Of a stretch of 49,753 nt of DNA, positions 9,711-17,372 are shown piece by piece. The DNA lies in the NCBI GenBank assembly GCA_024232355.1, contig JAAEPW010001214.1:1-49753 (forward strand), written 5' to 3'. The notes under the pieces were generated by a model that ran no database searches, was not told the origin of the DNA, and saw only the letters and a list, made by a program, of their open reading frames with translations. This stretch comes from Chloroflexota bacterium (GTDB lineage Bacteria; Chloroflexota; Anaerolineae; B4-G1). The position numbers and the translations under genes were made by a program. Positions within the stretch are counted from its first letter, which is position 1; the number at the start of each line of letters is the position of its first letter.

Positions 9711-11432
9711 GTGGGAACACTCTTTAACACGGTCTGTTGTCTGGAATGTGGTCACGAAATGAAGGCCGATTTGTACACTGCTCAGTGCAGCGCGTGTGGC
9801 GGCGCGTGGATCGAAGCCCACTATGACATCACTGCGTTGCCCGCTGATTGGCCCGCACTGGTAGCCCAACGACCTACCAATATGTGGCGCTATTGGGAAT
9901 TACTCCCTTTTCCTGATGATTTTCAGGTTGTCTCGATGGGGGAGGGGTGGACGTCACTTACCCGCGCCAAAGGACTGGAGCAAGAATCGGGACACGGTCA
10001 ACAAGGTGGTGAAATCTGGATCAAGGACGAGCGACAGCAGCCTACTGGATCCTTCAAGGATCGGCAGGCAGCGAGTACGGTGAGCAGCCTAAAGGCACGG
10101 GGGATCAAAGAGTTGGTGCTTGCCTCCACGGGTAACGCGGCCGCCGCTTACGCTGCCTACTGCGCCCGTGCCGGTATAAAGTTTTGGGTCTTTTTGCCCA
10201 GCAATGTCCCAACAGAAAAGATACGTGAACTGGCGCTCTACGGCGCAGAGGTGGTCAAGATCTCTGGTACTTATGACCAAGCCAAAGAAGTCGCCGCCGA
10301 TTTCGCGACCCGGCGCGGCATCTATCGAGACAAGGGTGCGAAAGGCATTACCGGCAAAGAGAGCATGAAGACGATGGCGTTGGAAATCGCTGAGCAGTTG
10401 GGCTCCGCCTTGGGCACGCCTGGCCCGAGTGCAACCAAAGGGTCAGTGGGATGGCAGGCCCCTGATTGGTATATCCAGGCCGTCTCTGGTGGCATTGGCC
10501 CGCTGGGGGTGCTCAAAGGCTTTCTCGAGTTGCGTGAGGCTGGATTGATTGACCGTGTGCCCAAGTTGGGAATCGTACAGGCAGAAGGATGCTCGCCGAT
10601 GGTCCAGTCTTGGGAGCGGGGCCTGGAAAAAGCCGAATCGGTAATACCAAACACCCTCGTCATTGTACTATCCACCGGTAAGCCTGGTCTTGCTTACGAG
10701 ATTCTAAAGCAAGCCAGCGATCAATACGGCGGCGCGATGGTCGCCGTGAGCGATGGGGATGCCTTTCGCGCGATGCGCCGCGTCGCCCGCACCGAGGGCT
10801 TTTCGATGGAGCCGGCGGCGAGCGTCGCTTTTGCCGGGCTGGAAAAGCTCCTGCACGACAAGCACATTCAACCTGGCGAGCGTGTCGTGGTCAACTGTTC
10901 AGGCCATACTTTTAGCGCCGAAAAGCATGCGTTAGAAGACCATTTCATGTTCCAGATGGATGTGGATTCACCGCTCGAGGTAGGCCCTTCTGAGGGTATT
11001 CAGGACTTGTCGAAAAAAGACCTGTCTGTGGCGTTGGATCAGCTCGAAGAGCAGGTTACCACCATCGTCGTCATTGACGATAATACCAACGACAGCCGTC
11101 TCATCCGCCGTTTGTTGCAGCGTTATAAACAGTACCGTGTCTATGAGGCACACAGCGGTTCGGATGGTATAGACCTGGCACGCCAGCGTCGGCCAGATCT
11201 GATTGTGTTGGATCTCACATTGCCAGAAATGGACGGATTCTCCATCCTGGGCGAACTCAAGGCCGACGAGCGCACGTGTGAAATTCCGGTTATGATTGTC
11301 TCGGCTAAAACTCTTACGTCCGACGAGTGGGAATACCTGCGTCGTCATACCGCATCTGTCTGGCAAAAAGGCAACTTTAACGCCCGCGAACTGGTTGACT
11401 ATGTGGTGGGAGTGTTGGGGAAAAATATCTGA
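9711..11432 (+). CDS. Threonine synthase-like PLP enzyme fused to a C-terminal receiver domain
   Basis: The protein has 573 residues. The first 40 form a zinc-ribbon-like piece (CLECGH...CSACGG) typical of one threonine synthase subfamily. A fold-type II PLP domain follows, with Schiff-base Lys116 in PTGSFKDR, the substrate loop ASTGNAAAAYAAY and the phosphate-binding loop SGGIGPLG. The segment ITGKESMKTMALEIA replaces the usual EGQKT motif, so substrate specificity is uncertain. After about residue 445 a complete receiver follows: acidic pair D456/D457, acceptor D501 (VLDLTLPEMDG), S531 and K553 (QKGN, not the usual KP). This enzyme-REC fusion is unusual. The start is GTG 9711 with GGGGGA just upstream. 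It sits between REC-cyclase and REC genes, so it could be a phosphorylation-controlled enzyme or a scaffold. Confidence 0.88.
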   Translation: MGTLFNTVCCLECGHEMKADLYTAQCSACGGAWIEAHYDITALPADWPALVAQRPTNMWRYWELLPFPDDFQVVSMGEGWTSLTRAKGLEQESGHGQQGGEIWIKDERQQPTGSFKDRQAASTVSSLKARGIKELVLASTGNAAAAYAAYCARAGIKFWVFLPSNVPTEKIRELALYGAEVVKISGTYDQAKEVAADFATRRGIYRDKGAKGITGKESMKTMALEIAEQLGSALGTPGPSATKGSVGWQAPDWYIQAVSGGIGPLGVLKGFLELREAGLIDRVPKLGIVQAEGCSPMVQSWERGLEKAESVIPNTLVIVLSTGKPGLAYEILKQASDQYGGAMVAVSDGDAFRAMRRVARTEGFSMEPAASVAFAGLEKLLHDKHIQPGERVVVNCSGHTFSAEKHALEDHFMFQMDVDSPLEVGPSEGIQDLSKKDLSVALDQLEEQVTTIVVIDDNTNDSRLIRRLLQRYKQYRVYEAHSGSDGIDLARQRRPDLIVLDLTLPEMDGFSILGELKADERTCEIPVMIVSAKTLTSDEWEYLRRHTASVWQKGNFNARELVDYVVGVLGKNI

Positions 11433-11497
11433 TTGTTGATTTGGGATTCGTGTTGAAACCAAACTGTTAGAGTGGCAGGTGTTTACCGGAGTAGCAA

Positions 11498-11881
11498 ATG
11501 GAACAAAAGATCATTCTATACATCGAGGATAATTATCACAACCGCCGTATCGTTCGCAAGATACTTCAATCTCGTGGATATACTCTCGTAGAGGCTGAAG
11601 ATGGTCTAACTGGATTAGCGATGGTGTACGAACTGAGACCGCCCCTCGTTCTATTGGATATTGGCCTGCCGGGTATTGATGGGTTAGAAGTGGTCGCCCG
11701 CGTCAAGGCAGATCCAGAGCTGCGAAGCATTCCGGTGATTGCTCTCACTGCCTCCGCTATGCGTGGTGACCGTGAACGTTTTCTCGAAGCTGGATGTGAC
11801 GATTATCTGTCGAAACCGATTCAGGCGATGGAATTGATTAACAAAGTGGCAGATCATTATCCTTCTGGGAAACCCTCCTGA
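11498..11881 (+). CDS. Stand-alone CheY/DivK-like response regulator
   Basis: A single receiver domain of 127 residues. It has the acidic pair in YIEDN, acceptor D54 in LLDIGLPGIDG, Thr in IALTASA and Lys in YLSKPI. There is no output domain. The ATG is preceded by CGGAG at a normal distance. It follows the PLP-REC gene by 65 bp on the same strand. By family precedent it shuttles phosphate or binds a partner protein; the partner is not visible. Confidence 0.9.
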   Translation: MEQKIILYIEDNYHNRRIVRKILQSRGYTLVEAEDGLTGLAMVYELRPPLVLLDIGLPGIDGLEVVARVKADPELRSIPVIALTASAMRGDRERFLEAGCDDYLSKPIQAMELINKVADHYPSGKPS

Positions 11882-12018
11882 TTTACCCTCTCTGTTATAC
11901 CAAACTTGGCTTTGTTGGACATGTGCTCAAATTGATATGCTTTGCCAAGATGAGGATGGTATGTTCCCCTTGGTATATTGATTGGTATCCCCGTGAAACT
12001 CGCAATTTGTGCTATTTA

Positions 12019-12027
12019 TGATACAAT
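12019..12027 (+). promoter_or_regulatory. Possible extended -10 promoter element
   Basis: TGATACAAT (TG-N-TACAAT) about 50 bp before the next receiver gene, in a 193-bp gap. No good -35 box is seen. TATACCAA (11897-11904) and TTGGTATA (11970-11977) form an inverted repeat in the same gap. Confidence 0.3.
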
Positions 12028-12074
12028 CTGGACACTTGATGTGTTCGGTGAAAGACTGACTTTAGGAGTGTTAG

Positions 12075-12449
12075 ATGCCAAAAGTTTTGATTATAGATGA
12101 TAATGTCGATCATATTAGGATGACCAGCCGGGTATTGACTCGTAAGGGCTATCAAGTGCTCACGGCAGCCGATGGGGAGACGGGGTTGGACTTGGCTGTT
12201 GCGGATCGCCCGGATGTGATCTTGCTCGATCTGGGGCTGCCTGATGTGGACGGACAGACCCTAGTGGGTTGGCTACGGCGTGAGCCCGAGTTGGAAGGTG
12301 TTCCCATCGTTGCAGTCACGGCTTGGCCGGACGATGTGGCTGCGCAGATGGTGGCGGCTTATGGCTTTGATGGCTATATTTCCAAACCGATCCAGTTTGC
12401 TCTTTTGTGCGATCAGGTTGCCGCCTATCTGTCCTCAGACGCATCGTAG
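12075..12449 (+). CDS. Stand-alone response regulator
   Basis: A receiver-only protein of 124 residues. It has the acidic pair in IIDDN, acceptor D52 in LLDLGLPDVDG, Thr in VAVTAW and Lys in ISKPI. TAGGAG lies upstream of the ATG. It resembles the previous receiver in size but is not a close duplicate. It belongs to the same receiver-rich cluster behind the giant kinase; no output domain or dedicated partner can be named. Confidence 0.9.
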   Translation: MPKVLIIDDNVDHIRMTSRVLTRKGYQVLTAADGETGLDLAVADRPDVILLDLGLPDVDGQTLVGWLRREPELEGVPIVAVTAWPDDVAAQMVAAYGFDGYISKPIQFALLCDQVAAYLSSDAS

Positions 12450-12555
12450 AACCTATTTGGAAAACATCTTCCATCTTTGGACGTTGTTCAGAAACAAAAG
12501 TGTACTTTTGATGTGATTTCATTCAGAAAACGTACATCAAAATGTAAAGTTGTTT

Positions 12556-12584
12556 TTGAACGATACTTTGGGATGGGGTATTTT
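12556..12584 (+). promoter_or_regulatory. Putative promoter of the GNAT-REC gene
   Basis: TTGAAC (12556-12561), 17-bp spacer, TATTTT (12579-12584). An AAGGTG ribosome-binding site and ATG 12602 follow. An AT-rich inverted repeat (12506-12514 / 12534-12542) lies just upstream and could end the preceding transcript. Confidence 0.35.
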
Positions 12585-12601
12585 GTCAAGGTGAAAAGAT
12601 A

Positions 12602-13882
12602 ATGCCTTCTGTTGATCGCCCAAGATCGTTAGACTTGGGCCAAAGAAACATAATTTCTCGATTACCCCCCAAGTCTACCGGTTTCTGGTATCCAGATATA
12701 GACGAAGAGCTTTTACCGCTTCCCACTTTTTCAGAGATCGCCTCGGCGTACCAATTTCAGGTTGTTCCGGCCAACCAATTCACTATGGAACAATTGACCG
12801 ATGCGTACAACCAGACGCGGGTTGATTATATGGTGCCGATGCCGATGAATGTCGCACGCCTGGTCGAGTATGTGCATGTATATGACGTGGATATAGGTCG
12901 CTCGGTAGTCGCGATGGATGACGATCAGGTATTGGGGCTCGGCATGTTGGGTGTGCGTACGGGTTGTACCTGGATTACACGCCTAGGCGTGGTGCCTGGT
13001 CGTCGTCGGCGGGGTGTGGGAGAGGCCGTATTGTTGTACTTGCTGGCAGCTTCTGAGCAGATAGGGATCGACTTGACAACTTTGGACGTCATTCGAGGAA
13101 ATTCGCCTGCCCACAGGCTCTTTTTGAAATGGGGTTTCCACGAAACACGCGAGTTGATCATCCTGCGCCGCCCGCCGGGGCCGTCTTCTACTGCATCTGT
13201 GGGCCAATTTCGCTGGCTGGACAAAGCAGAAGCAGTAGAATTAACCGATACACGCCCGCGTCCGATTTCGTGGCTCAATGCCGTTTCCTCGTTGTCCAAT
13301 TCTGATCACGTGATGGGACTGACGGTGACTTTGCCTGACGGCAGCTATGGTTGGCTGGTATTTCAGAAAAAGAGATTCATTCTGACCCGGTTGACGATCA
13401 GAACGGTGAAAGGTGATCCGATTGCTGTGGGTCGGGCACTTTTTGCACAGTTGTATGAAAAATATCCCAATATGGACTCGAATATGGAAAACGTTTCCAC
13501 GTCGAATCCTCACTTGCCAGCGTTTTTCGATGTGGGTTTTGTCGAATCGTTTCGGCGTGTTGAGATGTATCGCGTGACTCATCCCTCGTTGGCGCATGCT
13601 GCCAGGTTGGTCAGGGGCGATGTAGCCTTGCGGCGCGCGTTGATCGTGGATCATGAGGAGGCCAAGACGCTTTCCATTCGGGATAATTTGAAAACGTTAT
13701 CCAACTGTGACATTACTATCACAACCAGTGGCGAGCAAGCCTGGCAGCTCTTTGAACAACGACCCTTTGATCTGTTGGTCACTGATTATAAAATGCCGGG
13801 TGCAGACGGTATGACACTGGTGGAGCGCGTCCGACAGTCTTACCCTCGGACGTCCATCATCTTGACTACTGCTCCTGGTTGA
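12602..13882 (+). CDS. GNAT-type acetyltransferase fused to a truncated receiver domain
   Basis: The protein has 426 residues. Residues about 50-195 contain a GNAT fold with the acetyl-CoA loop VVPGRRRRGVG and the C-terminal GNSPAHRLFLKWGF strand-helix. Residues about 220-340 look like a second, degenerate GNAT-like half (MGLTVTLPDGSYGW...). From about 345 a receiver begins: an acidic patch (VDHEEA) and acceptor-type Asp in LLVTDYKMPGADG. The protein ends at ILTTAPG, right after strand beta-4, so alpha4-beta5-alpha5 and the conserved Lys are missing. The other two frames downstream do not restore a REC ending, so this is not a simple frameshift. AAGGTG precedes the ATG. The acetylated substrate is unknown. 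It is the second enzyme-REC fusion in the cluster. Confidence 0.82.
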   Translation: MPSVDRPRSLDLGQRNIISRLPPKSTGFWYPDIDEELLPLPTFSEIASAYQFQVVPANQFTMEQLTDAYNQTRVDYMVPMPMNVARLVEYVHVYDVDIGRSVVAMDDDQVLGLGMLGVRTGCTWITRLGVVPGRRRRGVGEAVLLYLLAASEQIGIDLTTLDVIRGNSPAHRLFLKWGFHETRELIILRRPPGPSSTASVGQFRWLDKAEAVELTDTRPRPISWLNAVSSLSNSDHVMGLTVTLPDGSYGWLVFQKKRFILTRLTIRTVKGDPIAVGRALFAQLYEKYPNMDSNMENVSTSNPHLPAFFDVGFVESFRRVEMYRVTHPSLAHAARLVRGDVALRRALIVDHEEAKTLSIRDNLKTLSNCDITITTSGEQAWQLFEQRPFDLLVTDYKMPGADGMTLVERVRQSYPRTSIILTTAPG

Positions 13883-13939
13883 TACATCGCGCTAGCAAAC
13901 TTTTTCTGAAACAGATCTTTTGGCATAGACTATCCAAAT

Positions 13940-13976
13940 AAAGCCAGAGAGTCCCATTTATGGACTCTCTGGCTTT
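13940..13976. terminator. Strong bidirectional intrinsic terminator
   Basis: A 15-bp perfect stem (AAAGCCAGAGAGTCC / GGACTCTCTGGCTTT) with a 7-nt loop and a T-run on the + side and A-rich flank on the other. It sits between the converging GNAT-REC and bactofilin-like genes. Confidence 0.85.
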
Positions 13977-13998
13977 TGTTGGTTTGTAGTGATTTGTT

Positions 13999-15171
13999 TT
14001 ACGCTTTGTCGTCTTGATCGTCTTTTGTTGTTGGGTCTTGCTCTTCTGACGAGTCTGACTCTGGTAAAATGGCGAGTTCTTCCTGTACGACTTTTTCCTT
14101 TACTGCTTCAACTGGTGCAGATGTGGGTGGAGTGGAGTTGGATGGGCGATGTGTCGCGTCTGTTAAAGGGGCATAAGCCGTTGTGCCAAAGCGGGTCAGC
14201 ACCACTGCGCCCAGTCCCAGACATCCCAAGACAAAGATCAGCAACCATCCGATTGGCGCCAAGCACAAGGCGGAACTCAGCAAAACTCCAATCAATGAGA
14301 TGACCAGCGTTCCCAATCCGGCAGACCACAACGGTGCAACGTTGCAAGTGTTGAGTGCTTGTAGTAACCGTTCACCAAGTATTGCGCCCACCCCGATCCA
14401 GCCAAACAACCCCGCCACGCCCAGCGCTAGGGCTGCCACTGCAGCAATAGGCGATCCGCAGATGGTGATCGCCAGTAAAACGATAATTGTTGTGACAGCG
14501 ATCGACGTCAACAGTCCCATACCAAAGCTTGGTGCAGGTGATTCCACCAGCGTGCGCCCGATTCGGGCTGTTGAGTCGGGCCAGATCAAGGCCACCAGCC
14601 CTGCTACCGCGGCAACTACCAGTATCGCGGCTGCACTGCGTATGAACTCGAGTCCCCAGTCGAAAACTCGCCCTGGACCAGAGGTCCAGACCGTGGTCGG
14701 AGATGGGATGTATGGGATTGGAATACCGTTCCTTGGATCGATTTGTATCTCTTCCAAGGGGCTTCCTTCGGTGTATATGCCCTCTATGTGTGCCCCATCT
14801 TCTTGTTCCAAATCGCAGTTCCAACTACACACGACGTTGCCTTCCACATATGCGCTATCGCCCAGGTAAATGTCCCCGCCAGATACGACTATATCCTCAT
14901 CAATATTGCCCTCTACCTCAATGGCGCCATTCCAAATGATGACAGATCCTGCGACGTGACTGTCAACCTCCATAGTCACGTCGCCGTTGAAAACGATCAG
15001 GCTGCCATCCAACCGCTTGCCTTCCTCCAGTGTATAGTCCTCGTTCCAGACGACGATACCATCGTCACCTGGTGGACTGCCACTACCTGCCATCACTGAC
15101 ACGGCTGGGAGTAGTAGACAAACGGCCAACAAGGATACGAGCCAGATAAAACGTTGTCTATTTTTTGTCAT
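13999..15171 (-). CDS. Bactofilin-like (polymer-forming) membrane protein
   Basis: The protein has 390 residues. A signal peptide or anchor (1-28, ending near VMAGSG) precedes a repetitive beta-helix-like segment (about 35-130: GSLIVFNGDVTM, GSVIIWNGAIEVEG, EDIVVSGGDIYLG) of the bactofilin/polymer-forming type. About four transmembrane helices (170-335) and a highly acidic tail follow. ATG 15171 is chosen because GGAGG lies 8 nt upstream; an upstream in-frame ATG (15210) would overlap the preceding gene. It is the last gene of an ECF sigma, anti-sigma and toast-rack series. A role in envelope sensing or organisation is inferred. Confidence 0.8.
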   Translation of the reverse strand: MTKNRQRFIWLVSLLAVCLLLPAVSVMAGSGSPPGDDGIVVWNEDYTLEEGKRLDGSLIVFNGDVTMEVDSHVAGSVIIWNGAIEVEGNIDEDIVVSGGDIYLGDSAYVEGNVVCSWNCDLEQEDGAHIEGIYTEGSPLEEIQIDPRNGIPIPYIPSPTTVWTSGPGRVFDWGLEFIRSAAAILVVAAVAGLVALIWPDSTARIGRTLVESPAPSFGMGLLTSIAVTTIIVLLAITICGSPIAAVAALALGVAGLFGWIGVGAILGERLLQALNTCNVAPLWSAGLGTLVISLIGVLLSSALCLAPIGWLLIFVLGCLGLGAVVLTRFGTTAYAPLTDATHRPSNSTPPTSAPVEAVKEKVVQEELAILPESDSSEEQDPTTKDDQDDKA

Positions 15172-15206
15172 AGTCTTGCCTCCGTACAGTTTGTTTGATC
15201 GAGCGT

Positions 15207-16100
15207 TCAATCATTGAATACTTCGATCAAGCGCAGGTTTCCGATGCCTGTCGTAACCTGGATGGTCAATTCTACTTCTGCTTCGCCAAAGGCGTTGTTG
15301 ACGTAGGCATCCCCTTGACGTTGAAGGTTATCCGACTCGACGTTTGTCAGCCCGCCTTCTGTTTCAACCCGTACGCCAACATCGTCAGGCAGACGCAAAG
15401 TGACCGCGCCAACTCCGGCTGTAACCCTCACATCGGCGGAGCCAGACCAATCTCCGGTAAAGTCCAACGTAATATCGCCCACCCCGCCGTTCACCGTCAC
15501 CCGTTCTGGACTGGCGTTGCCAATTCCTCTTACGTCCAGTTTCGCGGCCCCAGTATCCAGTGTTAACTCGCTCATTTCGACAGGGTTGGGGTCGTCAAAG
15601 CGCACGTCAAAGTCTCCGGCTCCTACTTCTAGGTCGAATTCTGTCAGTTGCAGTCCACCAAGGTCCAACCGGGCATCACCTGCACCGACGTTGACGGTTA
15701 TTTTGAGCGGTATATCGGGCGAGAATTCGAGTTCCCATTCATTATGCGTGTTCCCCGTGGGAATGGCCCAATCCTCGTCAATGCTTCCTTGTTGGACGAT
15801 CAACAAGTTGTCTTCATAGCTCACTTTAGGTTCCCATTCCCGAACGTTGTAGCGAAAGTTACCGGAAAAGAGTAGATCTGAGTCTCCAACATCAATTTCC
15901 AGGTCACCCGCCCCAAACAGAACCTCAACGGTGGCCGATTCGGCTTCCGTCAGGGGAATTTCTTCCCTCGTATTCTCCATCTCTCCTACTTCGATGGTGG
16001 GGATGTTGATTTCAATGTCTGGTATGTCTGGCATTATGCAGCATGCGAGTGAACTGCTCATCAACAAAAATGCTGCCAATACAAGTATGACGTGTTTCAT
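15207..16100 (-). CDS. Toast-rack / LiaF-like putative lipoprotein
   Basis: The protein has 297 residues. A lipoprotein signal peptide ends SSLAC, with the Cys as probable lipidation site. The mature part is a repetitive beta structure with recurring GAGD/GVGD motifs (VLFGAGDLEIDVGDSD, NVGAGDARLDL, EVGAGDFDVRF, NGGVGDITLDF, TAGVGAVTLRL), as in toast_rack_N and LiaF/DUF4097-like proteins. AAGGAG lies 8 nt before the ATG. It follows the anti-sigma gene by 45 bp. Proteins of this type are often tied to envelope-stress systems; the specific role is not known. Confidence 0.8.
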   Translation of the reverse strand: MKHVILVLAAFLLMSSSLACCIMPDIPDIEINIPTIEVGEMENTREEIPLTEAESATVEVLFGAGDLEIDVGDSDLLFSGNFRYNVREWEPKVSYEDNLLIVQQGSIDEDWAIPTGNTHNEWELEFSPDIPLKITVNVGAGDARLDLGGLQLTEFDLEVGAGDFDVRFDDPNPVEMSELTLDTGAAKLDVRGIGNASPERVTVNGGVGDITLDFTGDWSGSADVRVTAGVGAVTLRLPDDVGVRVETEGGLTNVESDNLQRQGDAYVNNAFGEAEVELTIQVTTGIGNLRLIEVFND

Positions 16101-16145
16101 TTGTTTCTCCTTGGTAAAAATGTGATTTGCAATTGTTTCTTTTTA

Positions 16146-16679
16146 TTAGGATGTTATGCGCGAACGACGCACCGCGCTCACCCACCAACTGTTCAGTGCT
16201 AGTGCGCTCATCAAGCAGCACATCCCGATAGAAGTGAGCGGAAAAGCGAACTTTTTCATTAGGACCAACAGTGCACGCCCAATCGTGCTCAAAAAAGTCA
16301 CCAGTTGAGCCACGGTTTCCGGTCCACCAGCGATCAGCGCCGGTGCGATGCCTGTCGCGTTTAGCAGACCGAGGATTACGGGAGCTAGTGCCAGCAACGC
16401 CAGCGCTACAGTGCCCAGAGTCAACGTCGTGCCGCCAATGATGGCCCGACGGGCCTGCTCTCTGCGGTTCAGGCGAGTCATCACTTGCACACGCACGCGA
16501 ACCGGAGGCTGCATCATTGAAGCGGAGAACAGCAAGCTATCGAGCGACTGTAGGCCGTGCCACTCGGTCTGACACGCACTGCATCCGTTCATGTGTGTGT
16601 CCAAGAGCGCGTTTTCTGTGCTGTCGAGCCGTTCGTCCAATCGCATGGACATCATTTTACTGGCTTGTTTACAGTTCAT
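16146..16679 (-). CDS. Anti-sigma factor with zinc-finger (zf-HC2) domain
   Basis: The protein has 177 residues. The N-terminal anti-sigma zinc finger has Cys3 and the H-x3-C-x2-C motif (H29, C33, C36: HMNGCSAC). Two to three hydrophobic helices follow (about 80-110, 120-165), so it is membrane-anchored. Its ATG overlaps the stop of the ECF sigma gene by one base, the classic arrangement for a sigma factor and its cognate anti-sigma. Confidence 0.88.
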   Translation of the reverse strand: MNCKQASKMMSMRLDERLDSTENALLDTHMNGCSACQTEWHGLQSLDSLLFSASMMQPPVRVRVQVMTRLNRREQARRAIIGGTTLTLGTVALALLALAPVILGLLNATGIAPALIAGGPETVAQLVTFLSTIGRALLVLMKKFAFPLTSIGMCCLMSALALNSWWVSAVRRSRITS

Positions 16680-17251
16680 CAGTCTACGTCCTTTATCGTT
16701 TTTGCCAGGCTGCGCCGGGCGCGGTGGAGTCGTGATTTGACCGCGCTCACCGTTAAATTCAGCGTTTGGGCAATCTCTTCGTAAGAGTAATCGTACCAGT
16801 AACGAAGCGTGATTGCCGCCCGGTCGGTGGGCGAGAGAACCGTCAGCAATTGTTGTATTTGTGCCTCTTGCTCGTGCTGGGCCACCACTGCCTCCGGGTT
16901 CGGGCTTTTACTTGCCATACGTGATGCCGTGAGTTCGGTCGTTTCCTCAGGCGCGGCGATCTCGTCCTCGAATGATAGCCAGGTGATCCGCCGCTTGCGC
17001 AACAGATCGATGCAATAATGAGAGGCGATGGACAACATCCAGGAGCGGAAGGGGCGCTGCGGGTCATAACTGTGCAAGCGTGTGTAGGCTCGCAGAAACG
17101 CTTCTTGTGCAGCTTCTTCAGCTTCCCCTCTGTTACCCAGCATCCGGTAGGTCAGGTTGTAAACGGGCGTTTGGTAAGCCAATACTACGCGACCAAACGC
17201 GGCTTTATCGCCCTTTCGGGCTTGATGAATCCACTCTGTTTCGTTAGTCAT
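16679..17251 (-). CDS. ECF RNA polymerase sigma factor (sigma-70 family)
   Basis: The protein has 190 residues. Region 2 (about 25-90) includes YNLTYRMLGNRGEAEEAAQE and FRSWMLSIASHYCIDLLRKR. Region 4 (about 128-182) includes LSPTDRAAITLRYWYDYSY and the helix-turn-helix EIAQTLNLTVSAVKSRLHRARR. This is the typical RpoE/SigW-like size. It is translationally coupled to the anti-sigma gene. No clear Shine-Dalgarno is seen. A palindrome at 17279-17293 lies about 28 bp upstream. Confidence 0.92.
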   Translation of the reverse strand: MTNETEWIHQARKGDKAAFGRVVLAYQTPVYNLTYRMLGNRGEAEEAAQEAFLRAYTRLHSYDPQRPFRSWMLSIASHYCIDLLRKRRITWLSFEDEIAAPEETTELTASRMASKSPNPEAVVAQHEQEAQIQQLLTVLSPTDRAAITLRYWYDYSYEEIAQTLNLTVSAVKSRLHRARRSLAKTIKDVD

Positions 17252-17278
17252 TCGTTGGTTAACGGTTTCTTCACTTGA

Positions 17279-17293
17279 CCTGGATACTCCAGG
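17279..17293. promoter_or_regulatory. Palindrome upstream of the ECF sigma gene
   Basis: CCTGGA-TAC-TCCAGG, perfect 6-bp arms with a 3-nt centre, 28 bp before the sigma start. It could be an operator or a small leader hairpin; no bound factor can be named. Confidence 0.3.
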
Positions 17294-17372
17294 CCCTGAT
17301 AATTTCTATACGCAAGATGTTGCAAAAGGTTTCAAAAAAAGTCACCAAATCTGCAAATTTCGTACCCTAATT

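Noticed and set aside
13860..13940. Frameshift hiding the rest of the GNAT-REC receiver
   Set aside because: The other two forward frames after 13870 do not read as a receiver C-terminus, and the terminator follows at once.
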